Assembly: GCA_001661515.1 (NCBI GenBank)
Contig: LUVW01000043.1
Coordinates: 124,001 to 188,000, forward strand
Direction of reading: 5' to 3'
From: Capniomyces stellatus
Lineage: Eukaryota; Kickxellomycota; Harpellomycetes; Harpellales; Legeriomycetaceae
DNA: 64,000 nucleotides
The notes under the pieces were generated by a model. It ran no database searches, was not told the DNA's origin, and saw only the letters and a program-made list of their open reading frames with translations. Positions 10,401 to 20,616 of the stretch are shown here, piece after piece. Numbering within the stretch: the stretch's first letter is position 1; each line of letters opens with the position of its first letter. A program made the translations under genes and the position numbers.

Positions 10401-12389
10401 CAATCCCTGCGGAAACACCCCAGCCGACCCTACCAATTCCAGGTTATCGTCCCCAGTCAGCCCGCTTCCTCTGCTGCTGCTCTCCTCCACCTCAAACTGT
10501 GTAAGTGGCGCAAAGCTGTTCAACGTGTCGTGGAACACATATCTCACCCCATCGACAATCTCAACCTCATCCTCCACCTCATCCTTCTCATCCTCGCTGC
10601 TGCCTCCAATCTCTCCCTTGTTTCCTGCCATATACACCTCCTTTCTTTTTTTCCCTCTCAACATATGTCCAGCCGCCTTCTCATCCTCTTCCTCCTTGTA
10701 CAGATCGTCCAGGTCATCGTCAAAGTCATTCTCCTCACCTGCTCCCCCTTTACCTTTATCTACCTGCTTACTGCTACTTTTGTCCATCCTTTCGCCCCCA
10801 CCACCACCACCACCACCACTGCTGCTGCTACTGTTCGTCGTAATTCCTACCAGAATTGAAGTCCCTCCTCGAGTTCCAACAAAAAACAATTGTTCTCTGT
10901 TATTCCCTTCACTAAACATAACTTCATTTTCTGTTCCTACTTTGATCTCTGTTATCGTCGATGGCACCAACGCCAACATATCGCTGCTTTTAACCTTCCA
11001 TTCATCATCAACATTTACATTAACATCAACATTTACATTAACATCAACATCAACTCCCTCATCCACTCCCTCGCCTTCCATCGTGCCTTTAAATACCGGT
11101 CCCTGTACTTCCATTTCTATCTCCATGTCTGTTACTCCCCTTGAATTTCCCACCAGCTTCACCACCCCCAACTCTCCAATATCGTTCCACAACAACACCC
11201 GGTCGTCCCCAACCACCAACGCTTTCGCCCCATCAAGTCTCCACTCCAAACTTTCATATTTTTCCTCTGTTCTGCTTCTCTTACTCTTGTTCTTACTCTT
11301 GCTCTCGCTCTTGCTTCTCTCCTTTGCGCTCCTCACCTTGTCCAGCCCGCTTGTACTGCACGAGTACGTCACCAGCCCCTGGTTTATATGGCTGATCGAC
11401 ATACTACCTATTGCCAGTATCCCCCCTATCCGCCTCTTCAGCCCCATCACCTTAAACGTATCATACGACAACTCCTCAACCCTATGAATCAACGCCATGT
11501 TTCTCCGTGTTACATCTATCGACACTATCGCTATCATACAGCTTTTGCTCCTTTCACTCAACGTCCCTGCCCACGTCCCCACCGGCTCGTACAGCACCGC
11601 CAACGTTGGCTCGTTATAATCCTCCAAAAACTCCATATCTCTAATATTTTCCATCTCCAGCCCTACTTCTCGCATGTCAATCACATAGCTCTTTTGCTCA
11701 TTACCCCCCTTTTCCCTATCTCTTTCCCTCTCTCTATCTCTATCCCTCTCTCTATCCCTCCCCTTTTCTTTTATTCCCAAGTTATTCCCTCCTATTGGCA
11801 ACACTGCCAAATAATCTTGATACACCTGCATAACTGCACATCTCCCATTAGGATCCATCCTCAACTTTCCCGAGTTCTCCTTATTTGTCATTTGCCTTTG
11901 GTATTTTTCCTGCTCGTAATAATGAATCGACGTCGTTACTATTTTTTGCTCACTCTCGGAATACTCCACAACCGACATTTTTGCCTCTGCAAAACTCATT
12001 ACCAAACTATCCGCCATATTTCCACTGCTGTTTCCCTTCCTAATCACTTGGATCCCTCGAACCTCTCCCTGTAATCTCCATTCCTCCTTTAATTTCAATC
12101 TATACCCCTTACCAACTCCTACACCTTCCTCTCCACCACATTCTTTGCCCCCCACTTGCTCTAAAACCTTTTCACTTTCTATCGCCAAACTATCCCCATT
12201 CTTTTCGACCTTATATTTCTCATCTCCCTCTTTTACTTCCTCTTCTGTCCCATCAACTACCACCTGGTACAATTGAAGTAGATTTCCCCTAATTACTATC
12301 AATTCTGTCCTTTCTGCGCTGGTAAACCTGCTGCTACAGCTGTACTCAATCGCTGTTGGAGGATGAATCTCCTTGCAATAAGTATACAT
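7404..12389 (-). CDS. CFT1: cleavage and polyadenylation factor subunit (CPSF160/Cft1)
   Basis: Intronless 1661-aa protein, the large WD40/beta-propeller scaffold of the nuclear pre-mRNA 3'-end cleavage and polyadenylation complex. The C-terminal third carries the CPSF_A region: GYIYIFDIVSVVPIPGKP, then a block like AVGNKLYVRSF, LDCQVYIKSVAVIKNYMVVAD, and VDFMVIDNKLMILSCDSNSNLFVFMYSP, all in the order of human CPSF1 and yeast Cft1. The very C-terminus (LNPKSFRSIGGLELDYLF and following) matches the family's terminal helical segment. It is longer than typical Cft1 because of low-complexity inserts in the N-terminal half: an Arg/Glu run near residue 215, a Val-Asp-Val-Asn repeat, a Ser/Gly run and several acidic stretches. 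Codons are mostly purine-ending in the 5' part and pyrimidine-ending in the last ~900 nt. Confidence 0.93.
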   Translation of the reverse strand: MYTYCKEIHPPTAIEYSCSSRFTSAERTELIVIRGNLLQLYQVVVDGTEEEVKEGDEKYKVEKNGDSLAIESEKVLEQVGGKECGGEEGVGVGKGYRLKLKEEWRLQGEVRGIQVIRKGNSSGNMADSLVMSFAEAKMSVVEYSESEQKIVTTSIHYYEQEKYQRQMTNKENSGKLRMDPNGRCAVMQVYQDYLAVLPIGGNNLGIKEKGRDRERDRDRERERDREKGGNEQKSYVIDMREVGLEMENIRDMEFLEDYNEPTLAVLYEPVGTWAGTLSERSKSCMIAIVSIDVTRRNMALIHRVEELSYDTFKVMGLKRRIGGILAIGSMSISHINQGLVTYSCSTSGLDKVRSAKERSKSESKSKNKSKRSRTEEKYESLEWRLDGAKALVVGDDRVLLWNDIGELGVVKLVGNSRGVTDMEIEMEVQGPVFKGTMEGEGVDEGVDVDVNVNVDVNVNVDDEWKVKSSDMLALVPSTITEIKVGTENEVMFSEGNNREQLFFVGTRGGTSILVGITTNSSSSSGGGGGGGGERMDKSSSKQVDKGKGGAGEENDFDDDLDDLYKEEEDEKAAGHMLRGKKRKEVYMAGNKGEIGGSSEDEKDEVEDEVEIVDGVRYVFHDTLNSFAPLTQFEVEESSSRGSGLTGDDNLELVGSAGVFPQGLLVAMQRYVRPEMVASFDVSFMQGKSSRENSIRNVWTLQLQNRMYLVSSSEVASSLFRVDDDSGEIAEVKGDGVGMRLSSPTLFVGDFDGNSRVVQVNEYEILVLDSEFKLKSQYLVSSSSMDFDISQTQNEVQNEDENGNEDGNEKSGANDSAYIVQAELTDLYLVVRLSNNQAKVFSIQDEIVEIMAVDNTNDVSFFNDQTNGFVGLVVVDRQSTVSIFDLPSCENVWRVGRIDLLPGLLVDEQVENNNNDESSNIEPEQDLLAEPGTEADCILEQLKFFRIKGDCSSVYLVGLFSASQIVVYKSYCCDYSGMGQGTGKRRLGLGLKRFNHSLFSYYENFVAIGKDMRGYTSTVHSKSRFGEYKYNRLVEFDNVGGYSGVFVMGAVPVWLVVGRQGYLRLHPMKFLPSKTASTATAPNQHQANVQMTKSCLSSSVQGFAVFNNKMVNNGVYGNGGFVSVTWMGTLAICMLPTGVDLDNPWPTRHTKVGGFNGVGQLAALSYHKPSSSYTLVSTRLHPFYLKESDVDVLSKLKSRAGVGKRLVDDGEDSEGQMAQSVQNVQQSEGEGDFPMLLIPEQLRPDIKTTNLPPLVNKRVLELLSPQTFETIDAFEFASNEVVTSKKVLELESQQTSSGKKKFLVVGTTFVLGEDTLTRGYIYIFDIVSVVPIPGKPHINKKFKRLVKEEMRGGISTVDEISNYLVVAVGNKLYVRSFKDNENLVSVAFLDCQVYIKSVAVIKNYMVVADYYMSVWFVGFQEEPSKLVVLGKDTNNRLSVSHVDFMVIDNKLMILSCDSNSNLFVFMYSPNLLLTYSGQRLLRVGDYKLNASVTCARRLVSRYDSRLWVNAASAPSSRNPKPNPATTTSTAAAVKSSDALLVGTNTEFCVLSTSLGSLFVTVPIEKRVYLKFSLISSHLLQMSSLPIANLNPKSFRSIGGLELDYLFPSSFNYNKTVLDADLLLANVISSSVSQVNECCLRIGSNKDSLFSALMLLESSCDIF

Positions 12390-12711
12390 TCTCCAATTTC
12401 CTCGCTTTTCTTCCGCTTTTTCTCTTTTTCTTTTTTACTCGCCTCTTTTTCCCCCGCGTTGTTTACTGTTTTATTCTCGCTCTATTATTTCTTTTCTCCT
12501 TACTTTTCTTCACTTAAATATCAACATTCCTGTTCCGCTTCTTGTTAATCCAAACCACATTTATTTCCATTCTTTTGTTTTAATGAATTTTTTTTTTTCG
12601 TGAATTTTCATTCAATTTCATTAATTAGTTTATTTATTTGTTTTTTTTACTTGTTCAAAAAATATTAATAGGTTTAAAAGAAGAAAAAACAGCATTGTTA
12701 GCTAGAAAGTT
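12390..12711. other. promoter region of CFT1 and 5' flank of tRNA-Thr
   Basis: About 320 bp of C/T-rich then AT-rich DNA between the CFT1 start codon (minus strand) and the plus-strand tRNA gene. I see no gene in it. Confidence 0.6.
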
Positions 12712-12784
12712 GCCTGCTTAGCTCAGTTGGCAGAGCGTCTGCCTCGTAAGCAGAAGGCCTCCAGTTCGATTCTGGAAGTAGGCA
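12712..12784 (+). tRNA. tRNA-Thr (anticodon CGT)
   Basis: A 73-nt cloverleaf can be folded by eye. The acceptor pairs GCCTGCT with AGTAGGC (one G-T pair). The D stem is GCTC/GAGC with a GTTGGCA-type loop. The anticodon stem TCTGC/GCAGA encloses loop CTCGTAA with anticodon CGT, followed by a 5-nt variable loop. The T stem TCCAG/CTGGA encloses TTCGATT, and discriminator A is at 12784. There is no intron. A T-run follows (12788-12792), as expected for Pol III termination. It decodes ACG. Confidence 0.95.
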
Positions 12785-13027
12785 ATTCTTTTTTATTTAT
12801 TTACTTTTTATGAAATTCAAAATAGGCAATTTGTTTTATTTATTTATATTTTTATTTATTACTAATATTGATTTTTTTTTATTGCTATTGCTATTGCTAA
12901 TTTTATTGATATTTAAAATAAAAAAAAGTATAATACTATTCCAAACTTAATAACGCCAATTTGAACGCGATATGTCTAGTAATAAATCTTCAAAAACAAA
13001 CAGTGCTCGTCAACTATAATCTATGTT

Positions 13028-14621
13028 TTAAATCCCTATCACTGCACACACCGAAGCTCCCAAGCTCTGTTTCAACAATGTCTCATCCAGGTCGTGAGCT
13101 ATTACCAAAAAAAATACATACATATAAATATATATCAAGAAACCATTTAGAATGTCATATTTTGCTTTTTTTCCCTCTTCTAAACCCCAACAGCCAACAT
13201 AAATCGCAATCATATATTTATAATCTCACCATTCTCCATGTATCCCCAGTACGACATCTGTGCAATCGCCTCAACTCTTGCAGCTTTTGCGGCCTCCTCG
13301 ACCGAAATACGACGCTCAACCAGTGCTGTTCCAATCAAAAATGACTTTGTCACCATAACAGCCTTTTCTAGCGCTATTTAATTAGTTTAAAAAACACACA
13401 TAAAAAGTCCCTTTAGTACTGTATTCCAATCCACTCACATATACCACCATTATCGCTTTCTCTTTGCCTTTTCAAACATAAAACTAAAAATATCGCCATT
13501 CTGTTTATTCCATAGCTCTATTTCAAACTTAAAACACGCGCACAAAACTTCCAACTCACCTGCTAGCTTTAGCGGTGAATACCCCTTCATAAACTCTCTG
13601 AAAATTTCATACGTCTCGTCATTCTGCTTCCCGTTTATCACCCCATTAACCACGTTTATCTTGACCTTAAACTTCCTCTGTGCCCAATTAATAATTGGAT
13701 CAAAACACTCAACCTGCAACTCAACTAGCTTTTCCGGGAAGTCCTCTTGGAATATTACCGAATCTGTCTTGAAGTATCTCAACAAATCGTTTATTACTTC
13801 CAATCGCTTCCCCTCCGTATCCAATCCCTCTTGTGCTCTGAATGCAATCGATGTCTATCAACAATACACACCACACATCATTGTTTATTGCCATTAATAT
13901 CTTTCATATTAATCCAACACCCAACACCCAACACAGCTATTAATAGTCTTACCAATGGCAATGCATGCGTCCCGTTCAACTTTGTGAGTGCTTCCCATTC
14001 ACCAGCTATAAGACTTGCGTATATACGCTGTTTTGGATCTATAACCAATCTCTCGCCGCCTGGAATCTTTAAATCTCTATGATCCAGCTTTATCAAAAAC
14101 CCCTCGTTCGTTTTTTCTAAAGTCGCTGCTTTCCAGAATCTTTTAGGAACGGGTTTCTTCTCTAAAAGTTTGCCATATTAAAATCATATATTCACATTTG
14201 TTTAGCTTGCGTAATTTCTTGGAAATCCAAAACTAGTCCCCTCAATTCTGTCTCCCAAAACAAACGTGTTTCAAACAAATACAGCAACCCGTTTAATCAA
14301 TAGTTATTCTACTTTTCACGTTTCGATAAACCTCTTATCCTAGTAATCGCTCTGCCTCAATTACTAATCAAACGCTGCCTAATTTTTTAATCCGACTTGC
14401 TTTGCTGCGTTCCAACTCTTATCAATCCCAACAATCAATAAAAAAAAGAGAATAAATCCTGCATTACCTGTTGATTCTGATGCATTGCTCTGTGTGGCAT
14501 CGCTTTCTTTTTGTCTTTGTGTGCTATTGATCGAAATGAATCTTTGGGTTTCTAATCTTTTTGCGGCCCCACTCAATCCAGCTAAGCTGCGGGTGTACTT
14601 GAAAATTCTGCTTGCGAACAT
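13028..14621 (-). CDS. ATP12: mitochondrial F1-ATPase assembly chaperone Atp12
   Basis: Five exons on the minus strand: 14621-14468, 14161-13953, 13854-13560, 13373-13230, 13098-13028 (873 nt, 290 aa). All junctions are GT-AG with matching phases (1,0,1,1). Atp12 binds the F1 alpha subunit in the matrix during ATP synthase assembly. The first exon encodes a basic mitochondrial presequence (MFASRIFKYTRSLAGL). Family landmarks in order: PKRFWKAATLE, LDHRDLKIPGGERL, LIAGEWEAL, LPLTSIAFRAQE, then a block ending FDPIINWA. Exon 4 gives ALEKAVMVTKSFLIGTALVERR, SVEEAA and QMSYWG; exon 5 gives HDLDETLLKQSLGASV. Intron lengths are 306, 98, 186 and 131 nt; the third intron has a CTAAT branch-like site about 10 nt before its TAG. 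Without splicing the C-terminal half would be missed. Confidence 0.92.
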
Positions 14622-15147
14622 AGCCCTTTACTTGCTCTGCCCTTTAGATTCAATTATGTCCCTTGATTTAGAGAAACAAATAATTCAATAATTATTAAAA
14701 AAACGAGAGAATGAACGATCAAGACCAACCCAAACTTTACTCCACGGTCCATTTCAAGTATATTTTTCCACTTGAAAAATTATACAAAAAAAAAAATAAC
14801 GATTTAATTTGATCCCAATCGATTCTATTCGATTCGATTCGATTTGATTTTTTAACATCTTGTACTTTGTTAGCCTAATTCTACCTATTGGCTTTGAGTA
14901 ATAAAATACCTAAACCTAACCTTAATAAAAAAAAAATACATATAAATTTGTATATATCAAAATACAAAATACACTTGTTAATTTAAAGTTCTAGTAGTAA
15001 AAGCAAAAGTAATATGGACTAGAGGTGGCACCATAATACTAATAAAACATCCAGGCCTTAAAGAAAATAAAAAAAGAAGAGAAAACGCCTAGACTCTAAA
15101 AACCTATAATCTAAAGAGAAAAGTAAAATCATAAATACCCCACCCGA
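14622..15147. other. intergenic, ATP12 upstream / RCC1-like gene 3' flank
   Basis: About 525 bp of AT-rich DNA serving as ATP12 promoter and the 3' flank of the RCC1-like gene, both minus strand. It contains a short gattcgattc-type direct repeat near 14820-14847. I see no gene here. Confidence 0.6.
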
Positions 15148-16440
15148 CTAAATGCTTTTAGGCTTTAAATACGCGGCTGTGATATTGTACCCCGCCACAA
15201 ACTCCTGCTCGATTTTTATTTCCTGATCTTCGGCATTCTCATTGCTAGTATTATGCATCAAATCCTTAACTACAGACAAGGCAGGTTTGTCTGAAAGCTT
15301 CCCTTCCTTGTCGTGATCTTCAACAAAATCCGACTTTCTAACGATTTTGGATGGTGCTGCTTGCAACCTGGGCCTTATTGTCATCAACGGCGCAAACGCT
15401 GGATGAAGTTTTGCTGATACCGTATGGCTGTTGGAGTCCGGGTCGTTGTGACGGCTCATCACAGCAGACTCTTTCAACTTGATTTCTGATTCCAATGGGA
15501 ACGAGTGCGAAGGCTTGCTAACTCTCATCAGATTGATGGGAATACACTGTCCATGCAGATTGTTCCCCCAAAACACCACATCTCTTCCGTATTGTGGTTC
15601 GTCTTCATGACCGTTCCATAGCTTATTTTCCTCGACATTGGTCAAATTGTCTTGGATAGCCAACGCGTGGCTATTACCGGCTGACAACTCACAAACACCG
15701 ATTGATCTCAGCTGCTTGGAAGACTCGTCGTATTCAACCTGATCTGAAAGTCCTTGTATCTTGATTGGCGTTCCTTGAGTGGAATTAAACTTTTTACATC
15801 CCAATTGGCCACTCGATCCCTCCCCAGTAGCAAACACCTCTACTGGAGATGGGTCGCTTGAGATATTTCTAAAGGCATGCACTACAAAGTACGTTGTGTT
15901 TCCTCCTGCTGCAATTCCGATTGTATCAGGCAAGTTGCTTTTCGTTGTAGACTGGAACAACTCTCTTGGAACCTTGGTTGGGACATCAACATAATCCATC
16001 TCATCGCCCACCTTTCCCAGGCCTAGTTGCCCAAACTCGTTTGCTCCAAACGAGTAAACACTTCCACTGGCAGTTCTGACTACTGTGTGGTTATCTCCGC
16101 ATGCAGCCTCAATAGCGTTGTTTATACCATCAACTTGTCTGAGCGGGTATGACATGCTGTTTTTCTTGGATTCATCATCACTGCCTTCGGCTTTAAATCC
16201 CAGCTGCCCCTTATTGTTTCCCAGACTGTTCACCTTTCCTGTGAATGTCCTTCCCTTGCCGGTTGTGACCGCAATATGGTTAAGCCCCGCAGACAACGAG
16301 TAGATTCTACACCATCACATTCAGAAATTGATAAATTAAGTTCAACATAAAAAAAAGGAAAATTGGCAAATTTTCATACGGAACTACAAATACCGATGCT
16401 ACAAGTACACCATACTCTGTTGATATTAGCTCTTGCGCTT

Positions 16441-16472
<32 letters not shown>

Positions 16473-17744
16473 TATACTTACTCTTCTCCAGATTCCAATG
16501 GGGGGTCAAAGGTCAATGTTGAGTGCTTTCCTTTCGAGTCCTTTGTTGAGTCCAACTCCACAATGGTATTATCTCCCGCCAGTACAAATACTTTGTCGCG
16601 ACTATCAATTAATTATTTTATCCAACTATTCTTGAGGCTCTCAACAATTTGATTATTGTTTATCTAACAGCAAATACCAATTGACCAAACCAACTCTAAA
16701 CTAAACGATATGCGGATACCTACCTTGTAACAACCTTCTTGGCATCTTTATTGGCAAACGTTACCACTGGTTTGTGCGACTTTTTGGATCCCTCAAATCC
16801 TTCGCCCCATTGATATACTTGGCCTTTATCATCAATTGCAGCTATTTTCATTTTATTTCAGTTTTACTTTTAGTTTATATCAATACTATTTATTTATTTT
16901 TTCTTTCTTTCTTTCTCTCCACTAATATCTACTTTGTAGTATTAGCATGTATCATGTGTATGTTATTTAGCTGTTCTTGGTTTCTCTGAGCCAGCACCCA
17001 CATGCTTATCTACGGTACTATATTGTTTTTTTTTGTTGTTTTTTCTTTACCTGCGTGGTTCTCTGAAAACGAAGCTGATCTCAGCAACTTTCCATTAAAA
17101 AAGTCAACTCTATGAGGATGCATATAATCTAAATCCTCAAAGTTTTCAGGGTCTAATGTGCCATGCTCGTTGGACCCCCAGGCATACAACCCTGGGTGAG
17201 ACCAGGTCCACTCGACCTGCTTTTCAACAGCAGCTGAGGTTTCAGCCTCAACTTGTATTCCTGTGACATTGTTGTTAAATGGCTCCTTGTTTTTTCTCTC
17301 CTTCAAATCAAATACATCCAAATGCTTTTTGTTCATCTTTTCACTGAGTATCAACTCTTTGTCGTGCCCTGCTGGATTGGAATCACAGGAATGGTACCTA
17401 TGATATGTCAGATATCCTACCAGCGCTGCACACACTCCAAAAGCATAAATTCTTCCATTTCCTCTTGCGTTGTAATACATATCCCCAGTTCCAACACTTG
17501 AACCCCCTACAGTGCTGGGGTAATCGTTTATTGGTTCATGTGATGGTTTTTTGGGCTTATAATCCTTTGGGTTGATGTAAGAGTTATAATGCCTCTTTTT
17601 GTGGGTTGTGCCAAGCCTTGCGGCTGGTTTCTTTGGATGAAACTTGTTCCCACAGTTTATTCTTGGCTGAAAATGGTGTGGGACAATTCTCATGTTTTTG
17701 CTTAAAATGACCATATTAGGTCTTAGTGGACTAGTAAATATCAT
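15148..17744 (-). CDS. FMP25: RCC1-repeat mitochondrial membrane protein, Fmp25-like
   Basis: Four exons: 17744-17051, 16841-16724, 16601-16482, 16306-15148 (2091 nt, 696 aa). GT-AG junctions keep frame (phases 1,2,2). The N-terminus is basic and Ser/Arg-rich as for mitochondrial import, followed by one membrane helix at about residues 98-115 (RIYAFGVCAALVGYLTYH). After it come RCC1-type propeller repeats: GLYAWGSNEHG, DKGQVYQWGEGFEG, the IYSLSAGLNHIAVTT block, GDNHTVVRTASGSVYSFGANEFGQLG, ATGEGSSGQLGC, SAGNSHALAI, and VVFWGNNLHGQC. One anchor plus a C-terminal RCC1 domain is the layout of yeast Fmp25, an inner-membrane protein linked to respiratory complex III assembly. The orthology is my inference; the RCC1 fold call is firmer. 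Intron 3 contains a 30-bp T run on the plus strand. Confidence 0.75.
16442..16471. repeat. poly-T/poly-A homopolymer, 30 bp, inside an intron
   Basis: Uninterrupted run of 30 T on the plus strand within the third intron of the RCC1-like gene. It lies about 10 nt from the 5' splice site. Confidence 0.95.
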
Positions 17745-18909
17745 TTTTGTGGTATCTTAGATCGTATAACTCTTTAAAAATGTTTCTATATTCGGTTGTG
17801 AGTCCTTTTTTTTATAGCCGTTTGTATTTAAAAAAAAAGTATTTTCTTTGTTCTACTGATTTTGTTAATTTAAAAATACAAGAGAGATATTGATCACAAT
17901 GTTTTTTTCACTTTGCTCTTAAGGACCAACTTTCAAATGGTGTGAGAACATTATGGGGGCAGCATAAAAAAAAATAAAAAAACTTTATTGCCAAGTATGA
18001 ATTTTGTATCTTAGTAGACCTGTTATGTTATGCAACTATTAGAAATAAAAATAAACAATCGATTACAGAAGAGATATTAGTGACCTTTCGATGAACCTTT
18101 CAGGACCAAAAAACAGGCAAAATAAATGTAATGAAGAAAAATAAAAATAAAAATGGGTGACCAGTAAATTAAAAGTAACGGCATAATATTGACATTGGGG
18201 ATTACAGTTGGAGCTTTTTATATATTTCAAAGCTGAAAGTAATATTAGAGGTAAACTCACAACCGGCCCGGATTGTCTTATTGGTGCTATATCCGGCGTA
18301 TACAAATGCAGTCGTAGGTTACAAGTTTAGTTGCATAGTTGGGATTATATAAAAGTTTGTATTTTGGGTGTTTTAATGCAAAAATAATTGAATTATCGTT
18401 AGTTTTGATAGGGGCAAAGTGGCAAAGCAAACCAAAACAAAAAAAAAACTTCTGCGCCAGAAATCACCTGGTTTTTTTTTTGTTTACGTGTAATTGGTCA
18501 TATTGCGTGATATATGGCCCCTTTGCTATGAAGCAAAGATATATAATTTTTTTTAGTGGAAACTTTAGGCTAGTACCAAATATCAATAAGAAAGATAATC
18601 TTATACGATTGGACTTGGATAAAGCAATTAGAAGATGTGTCTATCTAAATAAAAACGTACGTAAATGAAAAAATAAGAAAGCAAAGAGGGGGTGGTGGAG
18701 AGGGGGAGTGGGGACAATAACAAAGTTAATTAGCAAAAACTACTACGCTAGAAAAAAGAAAAAGAAAAAGAAAAAGAAAAAGTAGTAAAGGTAAATAATA
18801 AAAAGTAGCGTAGTAATCTAAATTAGTAATAGTGAGGAGGAAAGAGTAATTAATTGAAAGAAATAGAAAAGAATAGAAAAGAAAAGAAAAGGAAAGGAGT
18901 TAGATAAGT
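17745..18909. other. intergenic between RCC1-like gene and septin gene
   Basis: About 1.2 kb of AT-rich DNA: the RCC1-like gene's promoter and the septin 3' flank. It contains an (aaaaag)n purine tract at 18751-18782 and a G/A-rich stretch at 18685-18715. I find no convincing gene. Confidence 0.6.
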
Positions 18910-20616
18910 CTAGGACAAGTTAAAAAGACCCTTCTTCTGCTTCTTGTCGCTTGGGGTTACAGGGCGGTTTTGGCTTGAAAGCTTCTTCTTCTTCTCCTCA
19001 AGGTCGTGGCGTTGCTTTTCAAGGTTGAGTTTCATTTCTTTGTGGCGGGTAAAAAGCTCTTCTTCACTTTGCTTGAGTTTAGACTCCTTTTCCTGGACTT
19101 TCTGCTGGAAAACAGCGTTCATTTCAGCCTCCATTTTCTGCATCTTGATCTCGTGCAACCGTCGTTCTTCTTCCTGGTGAGCTACAGGGTTGTACTCGCG
19201 GAAGACGGAGTTGTCTTGGACATGGCCCATAGTCAAGAGCTTCTGGGAGCGGTGGTTCTCGTAGAGCGCGGTGTCGGTGAGGTCCTTGAGCTCGCTCATG
19301 TGGGTGCAGATCAGCATGCGACGGAGCTTGACAAAGTCGTTATGAGACTCGTTGTCAACCTCAATTACGCCCCATGGGTATTTACGTCCACGTGCTGTTC
19401 TGCCCTCCCCAACTTCGTACTCCTTGTCGCTTCCAATAACCGCGAATGGAATCTTGCCAATCATATCCTTGCACTCAGTAATGGTCTCTGGGTCATCGAG
19501 GCTGTCCCAAGTAGGCTTGAAGATCTGGATTGTGTGGTAGTTTATATCGGCCATGATTCTGGTCTTAAACCCTGTCAACTCCTCTTGGGTCAGAGTGTCT
19601 GACTTTGAAATTATAGGAATAAGATTCACCTTGGTGTGCATTCTCTTCATAAACTCAATGTCAATCGCTCTCAACGCGTGGCCAGTTGGCTTTATAAAGT
19701 AGATCAACGCGTCGATTCTGTTGTCTGCTATTTTGCTTCTAATCACCCGGTTCTCCTGCCCAAGGAACGCATCAAATCGTGACTCGACATTCTCTAGAAT
19801 TGGCTGCCAGCTGTCTTCGTTGTTAATGCTGTTTCCAAACCCTGGTGAATCAACCACTGTGAGACGGAGTTTCACCCCGTTTTCCAAGATATCTATAAAC
19901 ACACAAACCGATCTCATCAATCAAAACTCTTTGATTTAACTAGTATGATAACATTATTTATAAATATAAAAAACAAAACTCGATTTGCTGGAATATACTG
20001 GTATCATTATGTATCCGTTCCACGCCATCCCACCATGTGCAAAGCTCGCTCAAAACGCACAAGCTGGTTGTTATTAACTAGCTGTCAATTTACCTGCACT
20101 CATCGAAGTAATCTCTACTCCCGACACTGGCTCGGATACCTCCTCTTTGACTGGGAATATCTTGGTTTCAAACAGTGTGTTTATCAAAGTAGACTTTCCT
20201 ATCCCGGCCTCGCCTATTTCAATTCAGTTGAAAGTAATTAAAAATCTAAACCAACACCCGTCATTGCCTTCAAGCAGGTAGAGGACACTTGGCTGCATAC
20301 CACAGCACTCCTTCTTTTCTCTTCTTTTCTTTGCTTACCAACCACCATTAGTGTAAAGTTAAATCCCTTTTTGATTGACTTGCGATGAACCTGGTTTGGC
20401 AGATTTGCAAACCCAACATAGCCTTGGAGCTTTTTTTTAAGAGCCCCTGCGCTGCTACCCTATGGAACACATGGTGACAAAATAGACAAACATCTTTTTA
20501 ATTCTTGTTTTCCCTTTTTTTATCCCTATAGTTCCTGGTTTACCCCCCAATCTACTCGCTATCTTATCATCAGAAAAGTGTTTTTTAAAGTCAGCACAAG
20601 ACTTGAGAGTGACCAT
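18910..20616 (-). CDS. CDC3: septin, Cdc3/SEPT7 group
   Basis: Proposed exons: 20616-20544, 20446-20339, 20213-20094, 19892-18910 (1284 nt, 427 aa). Septins form hetero-oligomeric filaments at the bud neck or septum. Visible landmarks: polybasic HRKSIKKGF before the GTPase; P-loop GEAGIGKST at 61-69 (Ala replaces the usual Ser/Asn third residue); G3 DSPGFG at 115-120; G4 SKSD in place of AKAD; a septin unique element around [16 protein letters not shown]-terminal coiled coil ([18 protein letters not shown] onward) closely follows human SEPT7, which pairs with the fungal Cdc3 group. Exons 2-4 are firm. Exon 1 is the only nearby ATG/donor combination that keeps phase with an AG before exon 2 (gcgcag), and is less certain. 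Confidence 0.88.

Noticed and set aside
10309..11487. 392-codon open frame on the plus strand
   Set aside because: It lies wholly antisense to CFT1 and is rich in Ser/Thr/Pro/Leu, as expected from the complement of purine-rich coding sequence. No domain.
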